From Zychaea mexicana (Eukaryota; Mucoromycota; Mucoromycetes; Mucorales; Lichtheimiaceae), in the NCBI RefSeq assembly GCF_025766255.1, contig NW_026516736.1:124001-188000 (forward strand): 64,000 nucleotides of DNA, read 5' to 3'. The stretch's first letter is position 1; every line of letters begins with the position of its first letter. Under the pieces are notes generated by a model. That model was not told the DNA's origin and did no database searches. It saw only the letters and a list, made by a program, of their open reading frames with translations. Both the position numbers and the translations under genes were made by a program. Positions 1 through 10,486 of this stretch are shown piece by piece.

Positions 1-1
1 C

Positions 2-195
2 CATATCCAACTAATAGACGGTGCTATTCTCGGGATTACATCCCAATACTACAGCCAAGGTGCCAGGTAAGAAAAAAGAAACTTGTATATTTACATGCAC
101 ACCTTGAAGTGAAGAGAGAGCCAAGAAAAAATGGGAAAATTAATGATATATATAGGTTTGCAGGCGCTGTCCATCTGATACAACAAAACGTCTAG
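2..195 (+). CDS. 3' end of an unrecognised protein gene (partial)
   Basis: The window opens inside a + strand gene. An open exon (2-66) ends at a consensus donor (gtaaga). An acceptor at 154-155 (tatatag) leads into a last exon 156-195 that closes with TAG. The phases match (2 then 1), and the joined tail reads like real protein: it contains QLIDGAILGITSQYYSQG, then RFAGAVHLIQQNV at the C-terminus. A second acceptor 11 nt downstream (ttgcag) would leave either a different frame or an ORF running through an A-rich 3' UTR, so it is less likely. The fold is unknown. The residue pattern (hydrophobic, small, amphipathic) would suit a membrane-associated protein, but no family is recognised. It is tail-to-tail with the - strand gene that ends at 264. 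Confidence 0.45.
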   Translation, partial: YPTNRRCYSRDYIPILQPRCQVRKKKLVYLHAHLEVKREPRKNGKINDIYRFAGAVHLIQQNV

Positions 196-263
196 TTAGA
201 GTAATATCGAAAAAAAATAAAGGGAGAAAGAAACCTTTGTATATATTTACATATATACTGTCA

Positions 264-809
264 CTATATAGATCGTCCTCCATGATAATCGTCTTCTTCG
301 TCGTCATCATCAGCCAACAAGTTCAAAGGTGAATGATCAAATTCTTGCTGTTGTAGTTCAAGGTATCGAGTAGAATAATTGACCACGGGCGTTTCATCGT
401 CGTCCATCATGACATCATCGTCCAGAGGTTGAATCACGGAATCGTTCCGTGCTACTGGTGGTGTTGCATCTAGTCCCAAACTATCAGCACCACTCATGGG
501 AACAACATCACTAGGAGATAGTGGTGACGAAGCTAATTGGTGTTGTTGCGGTTGTTGCTCTTCGTGATGATAAAGTTGATGTTGCTGGGATACACTATTA
601 TTATTCGTTGCTGCTTGCTCCACTGTGGCACTATTATTGTTATTGTTGGTATTGCCATCGTCATAGGGTACAGTGATTAATGACAGTTCGGTTTCTTGAG
701 CATATCGTTCTTCTTCATAAGCAAGTTGATTCAAGTCTTCTTGAAGTGTTTTCTTTTTGATATACCATGGTTGTGGAATGGCTTTGGGCGCGAGTGTTGG
801 AAGTAGCAT
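264..809 (-). CDS. acidic, Q/N-rich protein, possibly APC15 (Mnd2)-like
   Basis: Single-exon ORF of 181 codons starting at 809. The first 50 residues are ordered: a hydrophobic Pro-containing start (MLLPTLAPKAIPQPWYIKKK), then a Gln/Glu-rich helix with LAYEEERYAQE, then LSLITVPYDDG. The rest is low-complexity Asn/Gln followed by a strongly acidic C-terminus (DDDDEEDDY). This layout (short N-terminal Leu/Pro/Trp motif, Gln-Glu helix, acidic tail) resembles APC15, a small subunit of the anaphase-promoting complex that promotes turnover of the mitotic checkpoint complex. The resemblance is by architecture only and I cannot show homology. The start is the first ATG after an A-rich leader. If it is not APC15, it is an unknown fungal protein. 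Confidence 0.5.
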   Translation of the reverse strand: MLLPTLAPKAIPQPWYIKKKTLQEDLNQLAYEEERYAQETELSLITVPYDDGNTNNNNNSATVEQAATNNNSVSQQHQLYHHEEQQPQQHQLASSPLSPSDVVPMSGADSLGLDATPPVARNDSVIQPLDDDVMMDDDETPVVNYSTRYLELQQQEFDHSPLNLLADDDDEEDDYHGGRSI

Positions 810-1547
810 AGCAACGACCTTTTTTTTTCAGGAGTCACGCGAAGCGCGCATAATGAAATTTCTACATGTAAGCGCTTCCACATTATTACACTGGCGCATG
901 CACCTTTTTATATTGGCAGCTGGATCCTTTATGCTGCTGGCCTCTCTATTATTGATCCTGGCTCTCCGTAGCTTCATGATGACGGCCTATTGATCCACAA
1001 CTACGTCCCCGCGTCCCACGGCGACGACTTCACTATCGGATGTTTGAATGCTTATAGTAAGCATATTCGGATATCGGTGCTCAGGATTGGTTGCATTATT
1101 CTCTTGCGCCAAGAAGCTCTTGACATAGTATTGTGAACTCGTATAAAAAGCGGCAGAGCCTTTGACTCTTGTTGAAGCACGCTTACTTTTATTATGTTTC
1201 TATGATGTAATCTACATACATTCCAATGCTGCGAGAAGATAAGACGTCCGAGGCGAGGGCAGAAGTCCAGTATGACGCAGCGCTACCATTTGATCACGCC
1301 GACAGCGGCGAAACAGTGGAGCAAGAAGCCGAGAAATCAGAGGATCTAGTGGATGGAGTGATTTATAACTGACGATCCTTACCGTGTTGTGGGCACAGAA
1401 ATTTATAATAATGAAAACGGAAGTGATCTCCCTTGTATCAATGACCAAGACTGCAAATGACAGTGAAAAGATGCGTCGTAGCAATTTTAGTCGGACTAGC
1501 ACGAAATATCACCGGGTAGTCCGGGAAAAGAAGGTGAAATAAGCAAA
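810..1547. other. intergenic, no gene seen
   Basis: No supported coding exon. The open frames here (for example 1212-1502 on the - strand) have no domain, no splice context and random-looking composition. The stretch next to 810 should hold the promoter of the - strand acidic protein. Confidence 0.4.
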
Positions 1548-2051
1548 GTGCCGGAGGCAAGCATCTCACAAGAAACTACATCAAAGAAAAGAGGTAGAGG
1601 AAAGGCCTCAAAAGAACCACAAAAAAGAAGTCGAAAAGCCAAGAGGCATGTTGCTTATGTTCTGCGATATCTTTGCAAGGATAACTTTACGTATGTACTT
1701 TTCTATGACTATATTCGACTACTAAATGAAAAATACAGAAATTATACTGACGATTTCGTCATTAAACTCATCGAACACTTTCAAAATGTGACTTTAAGCT
1801 GTGCACAAGCTGCCCGTAACCTACGAATGCCGGAACGCACTGCTCTTAGATACTTTAAGTGTTTCAAAAGTGGAATGCCATTTTTGCCCAGCGAACTAGA
1901 CAAAAGAAGAAAGAAAGGTCGAAAACCGGGGTTGACATCTGTACACACACAAGCTCTCCAAAGGCTTTACGACGAAAGTGCTGACGTGCACGGCAACTAT
2001 TTCTTCGCCAAATGCCTCTTCATTGATTTTGCATTCTTGAAATGGTTTTAG
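1548..2051 (+). pseudogene. truncated Tc1/IS630-type transposase N-terminus (HTH domain)
   Basis: The ORF begins with a Lys/Arg-rich segment (KKRGRGKASKEPQKRSRKAK) and continues into a helix-turn-helix region around VTLSCAQAARNLRMPERTA, followed by a basic linker with RRKKGRKPGL. This order (basic N-terminus, Cys-Ala-Gln-Ala-Ala HTH, GRKP-type linker) is typical of the DNA-binding half of Tc1/mariner-like transposases of Mucoromycota. The DDE catalytic half is missing: the frame ends at 2051 and nothing like a DDE domain follows. An in-phase candidate intron of 48 nt (1691-1738, gtatgt..acag) could be removed without changing the frame. It is most likely a dead fragment. Alternatively it is a domesticated HTH protein, since the frame is still open. 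Confidence 0.45.
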
Positions 2052-2804
2052 CAGCAAGGACACGGAAATCCAGCAAAGCTCCCATGTTCAACATTCATAT
2101 GCCCGTCCCGTTTAATTCTCGTGTTAAAATGAGTAACGCAAAGCTTGCAAATCACAGGCTTTGAAGCATTTACAGACATTGCAGTAAAGGATCCAAACAA
2201 ATAAAAAAAACGGAGAGTGTAAAGAAAACAGTAAGAAAAAAAGGAAAGTAGAGATAAAAATCAAAATGGGCAGCTTGCAGCTTTTTTTGCAGCTTACGCT
2301 CACTTGTAAAGAATAAAGTCAGCAAATGGACTTGACTACAAGTGGAAGGTCGCTGGCGTCGTGTTAGCTTAGATAATAAAATCCATCTTGCTATTCCGTA
2401 ATAGTCGTTGTGAGTGGATTTGATGAGGATTGCACACTTTTTACGATCGTCGTATGCTCATTATTTGCTTTATCGCTTAATAATCACACTACTCTTTGGA
2501 CTTTACTGTGTAGAACTATGTAGTTGGTGGCAGCATCACTCTCCATACTTTTTCTCTTTTTGCTATATAGCTATACCAAAGGAATCTTAACTGTCTCTGC
2601 TTCGATTAGTCCGGTACAAGAAGGAAAAGTGGACCAAGTAATAGCAACACAAAATAGTTTGCTGTGGACGTCTGAATTGATGAAACTGTGCAACCGTTCA
2701 TTCTCAGATATGGTGATTGTGGGGCGACGCGATTTTGGCATAACGCCCTTTTTCCTCTCCTTGACTCTTTTTTTTTTGATTAAGCCAAACAAAAAGAAAA
2801 TACA
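2052..2804. other. intergenic, upstream region of the HP1-like gene
   Basis: No supported gene. It includes the region just 5' of the HP1-like start. Open frames at 2524-2832 (+) and 2571-2792 (-) overlap each other and show no domain. Confidence 0.4.
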
Positions 2805-3483
2805 ATGGGCCGTTCAAATAAAGAGAGTGTGAAAAGTGATGGTACCAGCAGCAGTGGCGAAGAAGAAGACGAATATGAAGTTGAATGTCTCGTCAACCAT
2901 CGCAAAATCAAAGATAATGGACGAGTAAGCGCTTAATGTCAATTCTTTTTTGACTCGATTCTTATACATGTACACACAGGGAAAGAAAAAGAGAGAAGAA
3001 CATTCAAAGGTAGAATTGAAAATCGTTTCACTAAACTCTACTAGGACAAGCTCATGTACTTGATCAAGTGGAAGAATTACAGCGATGAAAACAACACGTG
3101 GGAAAAGGAGGAAGATATGTAAGCAATATGACAAGAGAGAGAGAGAGAGAGAGAGAGAAAGAAAGCGCGTACCTATAATAACTCTTCTGAGAGCTATCTT
3201 GCCTTTGTCAATACTAATGTCAAATAACTGGGTGGGTGTGTATAGCTACTCTCAAGAATTGATAGATGATTATTGGCGTCAACGTGGAGGCAAGAAGCCA
3301 GCCCGACAACAGCGTCAAAGACGATCCATCAGTGCAAATGCGAACGTCAACAAATCATCACCACCGAAAACAACCTCTTCGCAAACAACGCGAAAAAGAC
3401 GATCCATTACATCACCCAAACAAGATATTCAAGGAGATGCAGAAGAATCCAGTAGTAGTAGTAGTAGTAGCAGTAGTAGTAGT

Positions 3484-3516
<33 letters not shown>

Positions 3517-4037
3517 TTGAATGACAACAGCACTGAAGAAGAACAAGTAACAAAAAGAAGTAAAAATGATCCCAAGTCGGCAACAGCAACGACAAGAAAG
3601 AGACCAAGCACGGGTAGCGTTGTCACGCGCAATGTTTATGACAGGCCGTTGGAAGGATACAAGTGGTCAGATGCGACCAAAGTCACGCAAGTGTATGAGG
3701 ATACCGTGGGCAACTATTTGGCCAGAATTGTATGGTAAGACAAAGAAACGCGTTACAGCTGCTATAAAAAGAGAATGCTTATAAAGAGTCTTACTTGATT
3801 AAAAAAGGCCGAACGGTAAAGAAACCTATCACAGTACGTTTCTGTTACGAACCACAGCGCCACATCTCGTAAGTATTCTACTTTTTTTTGCTGTAAAAAA
3901 GAAAGTCAAAGACTTGTCTAATAACGACTACATGTATATTTTGAAATGTTTAGCTCTTGGATTTCTATGAAAGTCATTTGAAGTTTGGAGAAATTGACAA
4001 GAACAGTTTGGAGCAAGAAGAGCAGCGGGGGAAGTGA
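2805..4037 (+). CDS. heterochromatin protein 1 (HP1/Swi6-like)
   Basis: Five exons: 2805-2924, 3045-3118, 3246-3734, 3808-3868, 3954-4037; phases agree and give 275 aa. A chromodomain (about residues 24-78) starts EYEVECLVNHRKI, has YLIKWKNYSDENNTWE and ends in a helix SQELIDDYW; the aromatic cage residues (Tyr, Trp, Tyr) that bind methylated H3K9 are present. A long hinge follows with a poly-Ser tract, a poly-Glu tract and Lys/Arg clusters. The C-terminus is a chromoshadow domain (about 203-262) with PNGKETYHSTFLLR and the signature LLDFYESHLKF, used by HP1 proteins to dimerise and recruit partners. Chromodomain plus chromoshadow domain defines HP1. It acts in nuclear heterochromatin, reading H3K9 methylation. 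A longer reading of exon 4 in another frame was rejected because it destroys the chromoshadow motif. Confidence 0.9.
3134..3158. repeat. (GA)n microsatellite in HP1 intron 2
   Basis: About 25 nt of uninterrupted GA dinucleotide lies shortly after the second donor site of the HP1-like gene, inside intron 3119-3245. Confidence 0.85.
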
Positions 4038-4370
4038 ATCAAGTAGCAGTTTGTAGTCGCCGTAGCATCCTTACATCCTTTTCTTCTTCTTTATCACACA
4101 ACAATAGTATCTCTTTGTCTCAAATGAATCAGATTCATACAATATGCACAACGTACCCGTACCATAATCCAAGTATAAAACCTTTAAAAAGAAAAGGTAC
4201 TGTCAGGCCTTTGCGCACGCGAATTCCAAACAACGCGCGTTGCTGCTGGGTAAAAATCATCGCGCTTTCGTGTGATAAAAAAAAAACTGCGCATACACAG
4301 ACCCTGGGGCAACGCGAACGTTTTTCCTCTCCTTTTTTTTCACTCCTTAAAAAACCACGCAACATATGAA

Positions 4371-6456
4371 ATGTCTGAACTCATAATTGCAGGAAGTGGT
4401 CCCTTGGCACGCGTATGGCTTGCTTCTCATTGGGAACGCAAAGTCTCCAAATCCCAATTTCTGCAAACCAATCTGGAAAAAACAATCGGTAAAACGAAGA
4501 CTCACCAATCCGTCCCAAAGAGAGGGGAAAAGAAGGTGTTGGGTGGGGGGAACAAGAAGAACCATAATGGAAACCTCATCACTAACGCTTCATCGTTTCC
4601 AATATTTGTTGCCACACTCCCGTGTTTTATCAAAATCTGCAGATGCTATAACAACCAACGATCAAGAACCATTGACGCTGCGCATGTCAGGACAACTGTT
4701 GCTAGGTGTTGTTCGTATTTATTCCCGCAAGACCCGTTATTTGCTTGAAGACTGTAATGAAGCTCTCGTCAAGATTAAACTGGTAGCTACATATACAATT
4801 TTTTATTACACCTATATAAGTATACAATGCCTGACTGATTAGATCCTGCTATTGTTACAATAGTCATTCAAAAAGGGCAATGTCAACATGCCGGATATTC
4901 AACACACGGTTGCCAGCATCAAAAGCATCACTTTACCTGAACGATTGACCGAATTTGATATTCTTTTACCAGACGAGCCTCTTCTCGACTTGTAAATGTC
5001 TTTTTCTAATGCTAAAAGTCTCATATAAAGAGTATGTCAAACTGACGCTATTTACAACGAAATATTAGGGAAATGGATACGATTGATGCCGTACTCGACA
5101 GTTCATCACAACTCGCGTCTTCACAAGATATTACGCTCAGCGACATTTCATTCACTGGAGGCGATGATTATGGCTTTGGCTTCGACGAGGATTGGGGAAT
5201 TAATCCCACGGCCGAAACCGAACGCGCACGTTTAGCAGAGAATGATGTGGATGGATTAGACGTTGGCAGTGTTGAAATGGGTCGTCGTGACAATGAAGAA
5301 ACCTTTGGCCGCGAAGCATCGTTTACGGAAGACAACATTAACGAGCCTCTCAGCAAAATGAACCTTCAAGATCAAGACCAAGATCAATATCAAGACGATT
5401 ATGTTGACTTTGATGATTTCGATTTTGGGGATGTTGATAACAATCAGTTTGCTACTGGTGGGGATGCTACTACTACCGCATTTGGGACTGCTGCACCTGG
5501 CGCCACTGCCGCAGACGAAGAGTTCAATCGTGTATTTGATGATTCACAATCATTGTCGGGTAATTCACTCATGCAATCTGGTAATTTCAAGTTTTTCTTC
5601 TTTTGGGCAAAGTGATGAGGCACTTTATATTCCCAAACGCTAATCAAATGGGTCATAACCAGGTCTGGTGCTGGATGACGATGATGATCAGCTCATGTTC
5701 GAGACACAACCGCTGGATACGCCTGCTGAATCTGTGGCTCAACAGCCACGCCGTCAACGTCGCCGTCGCTTGGTAGTCGATCGCGTCACCGAAATCCCAC
5801 ACGATCAACTGCGTGCCAATGTTACCGATACATCACACCTCATCAACCGGGACGTCAACCTGTCACAAAGCAACCGTAAAACAGGTGTCAAGCGTGATTG
5901 GAAGAAACCTGTTGCACTTTCAAACGATACCAAGCTTGGTCAATTGTACACTCAATTGAAGCGCAAGCGAAACAATGCGAATGATGACAACGCTTTGAAT
6001 GAACAAGAGCTTGATATGGCTGCAGCAGCACAATCACCTTTGGCACAAGCACTAGATGTACCCAGCGACCAGCCGCAACAACAACAGGATCATGACGATG
6101 ATTATATGGATTTCGATGACTTTGACTTTGGAGATACGCCAGCACCAGCAACAACTACCGAACAACAACCAGAAACTGTCGATTACGATAACGATGCCTA
6201 TAACAATCAATACAATAACAACACACAAAGCAGCCAGTCTACATTCAGCCGAAGCACACACGAAACATTGGAAGGAATCCAGAACCGGATAACCGTCGAA
6301 AAGAGCGTAGTCAGTTTTGGTGAATTGGCACCAGCACACAGTGCGACCAAGTCCGAAGCTGCTCGACGATTCTATGATGTGTTGCTGTTGACGACCAAGG
6401 ATAGGATTAAAGTACAGCAAGCCCAAGCATTTGGTGAAATCCAAATCCGTGCATAA
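4371..6456 (+). CDS. RAD21: cohesin alpha-kleisin Rad21/Scc1
   Basis: Five exons: 4371-4488, 4643-4782, 4864-4991, 5069-5580, 5663-6456; phases agree and give 563 aa. The N-terminal kleisin domain reads [20 protein letters not shown] and continues with [20 protein letters not shown] and EALVKIKL, the helical SMC3-binding region of Rad21/Rec8. The middle is acidic and low complexity, with DFDDFDFGD twice, typical of the regulatory linker that holds separase sites. The C-terminus ([20 protein letters not shown] to EIQIR) is the winged-helix SMC1-binding domain. The protein closes the cohesin ring for sister-chromatid cohesion, repair and chromatin looping. Mitotic Rad21 is favoured over meiotic Rec8 because of close similarity to the Rad21 N-terminus. 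The start is the first ATG before the conserved SELI; a tiny upstream exon cannot be excluded. Confidence 0.9.
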
Positions 6457-6622
6457 TCTTCTTTATTTCTATCTCTGTTGACCATTCCCGTCCCTCCCAC
6501 CTTAACCCATTATTAGTTGTACACATCATGGACGATGACGAGCGTTGTAACAAGGAGGGAGGATAGTGTTTATTATTACTACATCAGCAACAACATTAGT
6601 AAAATAAACATGTTTTTCTCTT

Positions 6623-7153
6623 TTATTCCTGCATGATGTGAACTAAAAAAAGAAAACCGAGGAAATGTCAATCTAATTTTCTCTCTGTAAAGCACTTTGA
6701 CGATAATCAATCGGCCCCCCTTCCCCCGGGTTGTAGGACCGGGCGCAGCAGCAGCAGCAGCAGCAGCACCCTCCACCCTTTTTTTACCTTCTTGGTCTTG
6801 TTCCATAAAGTCCACATAATTCTTGTTATCAAAGGTCGTGATTCGCTCATTGGGAAGACTGCATATAAGTGCATGCAAACCTGTCTTGATTTCATATGTC
6901 ACCTCGCCTCCAGCTGACTCGACATCAGCTTTGGCTTGCTTGATGGTGGCATCACTGACAGGTTCTTTCAATGCCATGATGTAATCGGTATACCCAGCTA
7001 AATATAGTTCGTAGATGCATAAAATATGTTTAGAGTTTTCGCTTCTGCGCAATCCTGGAAGAGGGAAAAAAGCATATATCTGTTCAACTTACGCTTTGCA
7101 GCGGTGGCCATGAGTGCAAATAATGAGACGATGAATGCTGAAAGTAAACGCAT
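6623..7153 (-). CDS. secreted/vacuolar subtilisin-propeptide-like inhibitor (I9, Pbi2-like)
   Basis: Three exons on the - strand: 7093-7153, 6788-6997, 6623-6642; 96 aa. Exon 1 encodes a signal peptide (MRLLSAFIVSLFALMATAAK). Exon 2 encodes a complete inhibitor I9 fold: YIMALKEPVSDATIKQAK, then ESAGGEVTYEI and FDNKNYVDFMEQD. Exon 3 adds the tail VHIMQE and a stop, resembling the EDKEVH end of yeast proteinase B inhibitor Pbi2, which blocks the vacuolar serine protease. The family acts as a tight-binding inhibitor or chaperone of subtilisin-like proteases. Unlike Pbi2 this protein has a signal peptide, so it should enter the secretory pathway. Reading straight through exon 2 gives a poly-Ala and basic tail; that is intron 2 (6643-6787) with consensus sites, so it was not used. 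Confidence 0.8.
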
Positions 7154-7405
7154 AATGTTTGTCTCTTTCTGTCTGTGTGTGTGTGTGTGTGTTGTTATTT
7201 TAAGGGAAAAAATAGGCCGAGAGAAAAAACGTTGTACTGCTACGAGACGACCAAGAAAGTGAAACCTCTATACTCACCAAGTGTCACGAGGTTTGGAGCA
7301 GGATAGGCATAAGAACAATGCAAACCTTGGCAACATGTTCAGGCTCCACGTTTTTTCTTTCTTTCCTTGCACACATCAACCAGCAACAGCACAAGAAGAA
7401 AGACA

Positions 7406-8299
7406 ATGGCTTCTTCCTCAGTCTCAACTGCTCTCTGCACCTTGTTGGTGCTGATACCCACAGTGCCGCTATTGACGTATGTGATTGGCCTACTTTTACC
7501 TGCAAGCCATATTGTATCCCGCAAACGGACCTTTGCTGGCATATCCCAGGCGGACCTTTGGCATATTCTTGTCGACGTTCAAAACTATCCCACCTGGCGT
7601 CCTCGCGTTACAGGCATCGACATTACCGAAAATACCACCACCAATGACACTGAAAACAACACCGAACAACAACACGGAGGAGACCGTATTGTGTTTCAAG
7701 AAAACAACACTCGAAACCGCACCATTGTCGTGATTCACGTCCACCAAATCCTTCATTCCCGTCTACTGCGTATTTTACAAGAAATACCCACGTTTTCTGG
7801 CTCATGGACGTTTGAACTTGACGAGCTATCTTTGGCATCGGTCGACGGCGAAGCTGTATCATTGAAAATTACTCAACAGGGCGTGATTAAAAAACCTATG
7901 CTCAGAGTCATGCATATGTTGATCTTGGGTCTCCATCGTCGGATCGATTTGTTTTTGAACGACCTGGAACGGAAACTTAAGCAGGACCAGCAGGGATCGT
8001 CAGCAGTTGAAGGACGTGGTCAAGTGACACAATCAACTATAACAAATATTGGGGCAAACGTGGCACCATCAGAGGTGATAGAGGATACAGATAAGAAACA
8101 ATCCTCGACCTCGTTACTACCAGAAGTTAAGGATAAGCAGCCACCGATGGAAAAACCATCATCATTACAACAACACGACCTGGATGCATCTATCAACAAT
8201 ATTAATCACAATAACGGTTGGGACATGATCAGTGAAATATACGAACGAGCACCGCTATCGGCATCATCATCAACATCATCATTGAAGAAACAACAGTAG
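7406..8299 (+). CDS. membrane-anchored SRPBCC/START-like lipid-binding-fold protein
   Basis: Single exon, 297 aa. The first 35 residues form one hydrophobic segment (LCTLLVLIPTVPLLTYVIGL), a signal anchor. A domain of about 150 residues follows that looks like the SRPBCC/polyketide-cyclase fold: ISQADLWHILVDVQNYPTWR near the start (the classic helix-then-WR entry), a central beta-rich region, FSGSWTFELDEL, and a long C-terminal helix MLILGLHRRIDLFLNDLERKL. This fold binds hydrophobic ligands. The C-terminal 100 residues are disordered and Ser/Gln-rich. The ATG at 7406 is preferred over 7367 because it leads directly into the hydrophobic segment. It converges with the methyltransferase gene on the other strand, leaving only 32 bp between the stop codons. 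Ligand and role are unknown. Confidence 0.7.
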   Translation: MASSSVSTALCTLLVLIPTVPLLTYVIGLLLPASHIVSRKRTFAGISQADLWHILVDVQNYPTWRPRVTGIDITENTTTNDTENNTEQQHGGDRIVFQENNTRNRTIVVIHVHQILHSRLLRILQEIPTFSGSWTFELDELSLASVDGEAVSLKITQQGVIKKPMLRVMHMLILGLHRRIDLFLNDLERKLKQDQQGSSAVEGRGQVTQSTITNIGANVAPSEVIEDTDKKQSSTSLLPEVKDKQPPMEKPSSLQQHDLDASINNINHNNGWDMISEIYERAPLSASSSTSSLKKQQ

Positions 8300-8331
8300 T
8301 GGTAATAGTAATCCTTATGTAAATAAAGGTT

Positions 8332-9850
8332 TTATATATCTATTTTGATAAACCGAGCTACAAAGAACCCACTCGTACGACTTACAAGTGGATCAAACCG
8401 TACACATTGTGATAAACCCTCTATTTTCAATGCTGCTCGAGGAATATGCAGACTATCGACAGGTTGTATTTGGGCATCTGGAAACCTTTTCAAAAACCAT
8501 GCCACGTTTCCTTCGTTTTGTTCAATGGTTAAAGAACAGGTGCTGTACACCATGGTCTTGCCTGGTTTGAGCATTTGCCAGCCTTGTTTCATCAAGTTGC
8601 GCTAAATAGTCCATACACACGAGTGATCAATAGCAGTAATAGCAGGATGTCGAAAGACTTGTCTCTCTACCTGTAATTCACAAATAGTCGATAGCCGATC
8701 AGGGTTCATAAAGTTCTTTTCGAATGCATCCCAGCCCCACGTTTCGTACTATTCGCAAGAAGAGAAAAAATTAATGGATTAATCATACTGCTGCAACGAT
8801 CGTAATTGGATCTTACCTTTAGTATATGACTGATGGATCCGTCATGTGTACATTCAGCATCGACTATAACCTTATACAAAAAAGAGGAAAGATTCCTCCT
8901 ATAAGTCAGTACAGACAGATAGATACATTCATCACTCATTCTTCATACCTTATCATAAAGATGAGGCGAGTCTTGGGTATCGTTACGTAAAAACTTGGAC
9001 GCCCAAAAGGGCTTCGTCGTACTAGTATTTTTCCGTCGTTTTTTGGTCACTGGTTCACTACCATCGTTATTGTTGCTGCTGCTGTCTGCTGCTGCTGCTG
9101 TTGTTGTTGTTGCATGATGATCATCCTCCTCCTTTGAGGTACTACTGCAGCCTCCGACAATCAATCGACCCCCCACGCGAGCCGGTGGTGGAATCTTAAA
9201 AGTCGTACCATCAGCATCAAATAACCGAACACGATTGCCGACACTATACTTCTTGACCATGGATCGACACGTTGCCAAACGATGTTTGGCAATATCCACA
9301 CCTGTCACTGTGCCCACACCATCATTCCCGAGTTTATTTGCAATCATGCAAAGTTTGGCGCCAGGTGCACAGCAGAGATCAAGTACTTGGTCATCAGGTG
9401 TAAGATCAAGCGCTTCTACAGCCATGGCAGAACTCAAATCGATACCAAACACCGTGTGGTTTGTGTATCTAGTCGTATTTTTGTGAGCATACACGAGTCG
9501 CAAAGAGAGATAGGAATTACTTACGCCTTGATATCGACCAGTCGTTGTTTGGCATGTATGAACCCAAATATTCCATCCTTGACTTGCCATACTTGCTGCG
9601 TGTCAAGTTGGATTTTCAGATCGTTTAATGTTGGCAATGTGTTGGCAGGACAATGGGTGTTGAGTCGTATGTATCGTGGTAGATCCGTCACAGTGTACAC
9701 TTTTGGATCGATCGCATTGTCTTGTAGGAACTTTTTAAAAGACGGAGGCAAATTGTCGATATTGAATGTTGGTGCTACCGATTCAGTCTCGTCAATGTCA
9801 TTATTGTTGTTGTAGTCTTGCGTTTCTTCGGGATCGGAAGCAACGGACAT
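8332..9850 (-). CDS. NSUN-type (NOL1/NOP2/Sun) RNA cytosine-C5 methyltransferase
   Basis: Five exons: 9525-9850, 8949-9468, 8817-8870, 8671-8748, 8332-8601; phases agree, 415 aa. The methyltransferase core has the SAM-binding motif VLDLCCAPGAKLCMIA, motif II region VTGVDIAKHRLATC, the acidic position VRLFDADG, motif IV DAECTHDGS and motif VI with the catalytic Cys, MVYSTCSLTIEQNE, then FKRFPDAQ. This is the two-cysteine RsmB/NSUN family, which makes m5C in tRNA or rRNA. The N-terminus resembles the RNA-binding entry of NSUN proteins (RYIRLNT). Oddities are a low-complexity insertion of about 70 residues (Thr/Ala/Ser/Asn, then KKRRKN) before the catalytic motif, and Glu in place of Pro in the usual DAPC. 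Which NSUN paralogue it is cannot be settled here; the compact size suggests an NSUN3/4- or NSUN5-like clade. Confidence 0.8.
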
Positions 9851-10486
9851 GTATGTGTGTATATTCAAAAAGTAAAAAAGGCGCGGAAACCCAGAGATCA
9901 TTTGTTGTCAAAGATTTTTTTACATGTTATTTTGCATAATCTAAAGCTTGACTTTTCTCCCCCTGTTTTTTAAAACCATGTTTCGTCCCTTTCATGTGGC
10001 AATTCCCCACCTCCCAATTCTACTACAACTACTGCTATTACTGCTGCTGCTGCATGTATATTGATTAAATCCATCGTAAGAAGAGAAAAGGGCTTCTTAT
10101 TGTATTGGTGAATGCTAAATCTTTCTCTGGCAGCTTATCAATAATTCAGAAGAAGAAGCATATTGTGATCATCTGCTGTAACCTCTTTTTCATTGCGAGG
10201 TAGAGTGGTGGCATTGGCTTGATAAATGTGTAAACACGTGTGTGGTATGTAGTAGGTACCTAGTAGGCTTGTGCGCTATAGCAAACCTAGGAATTACTAT
10301 AAGAGCTGCGCATATGATGTGCGCTTTTTCAGAAGCATTTTTAATACTACCAGAGATAGTATAGTAATTGTAGCTAGTGATAGATAGGATGGGGATGACC
10401 CTTAATAACTTTCCTTTGTCACACCAAAAGGAAGGAAACGCAGCAAAGAAAAATGACCCTGAGGTCTTTGTGCCCCTTTTTTTACA
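9851..10486. promoter_or_regulatory. divergent intergenic region between NSUN and LRR genes
   Basis: 636 bp between two divergent start codons, so it must carry both promoters. It is T/C-rich near 10470 and contains CTG/GCT triplets near 10036-10054. No gene or distinct site could be supported. Confidence 0.45.

Noticed and set aside
3266..3520. Alternative-frame ORFs overlapping the HP1 hinge, rich in Lys, Val or Ser
   Set aside because: They are frame shadows of the Ser and Glu triplet runs; the chromodomain and chromoshadow frames explain the DNA.
3789..3868. An alternative HP1 exon 4 in the frame SYLIKKGRTVKK
   Set aside because: It does not join in phase to exon 5 and removes the chromoshadow motif; the frame with PNGKETYHSTF fits both neighbours.
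6579..7052. Poly-Ala and basic extension of the protease-inhibitor ORF
   Set aside because: It is intron 2 with consensus GT..AG ends; splicing it out yields the VHIMQE tail expected for a Pbi2-like protein.
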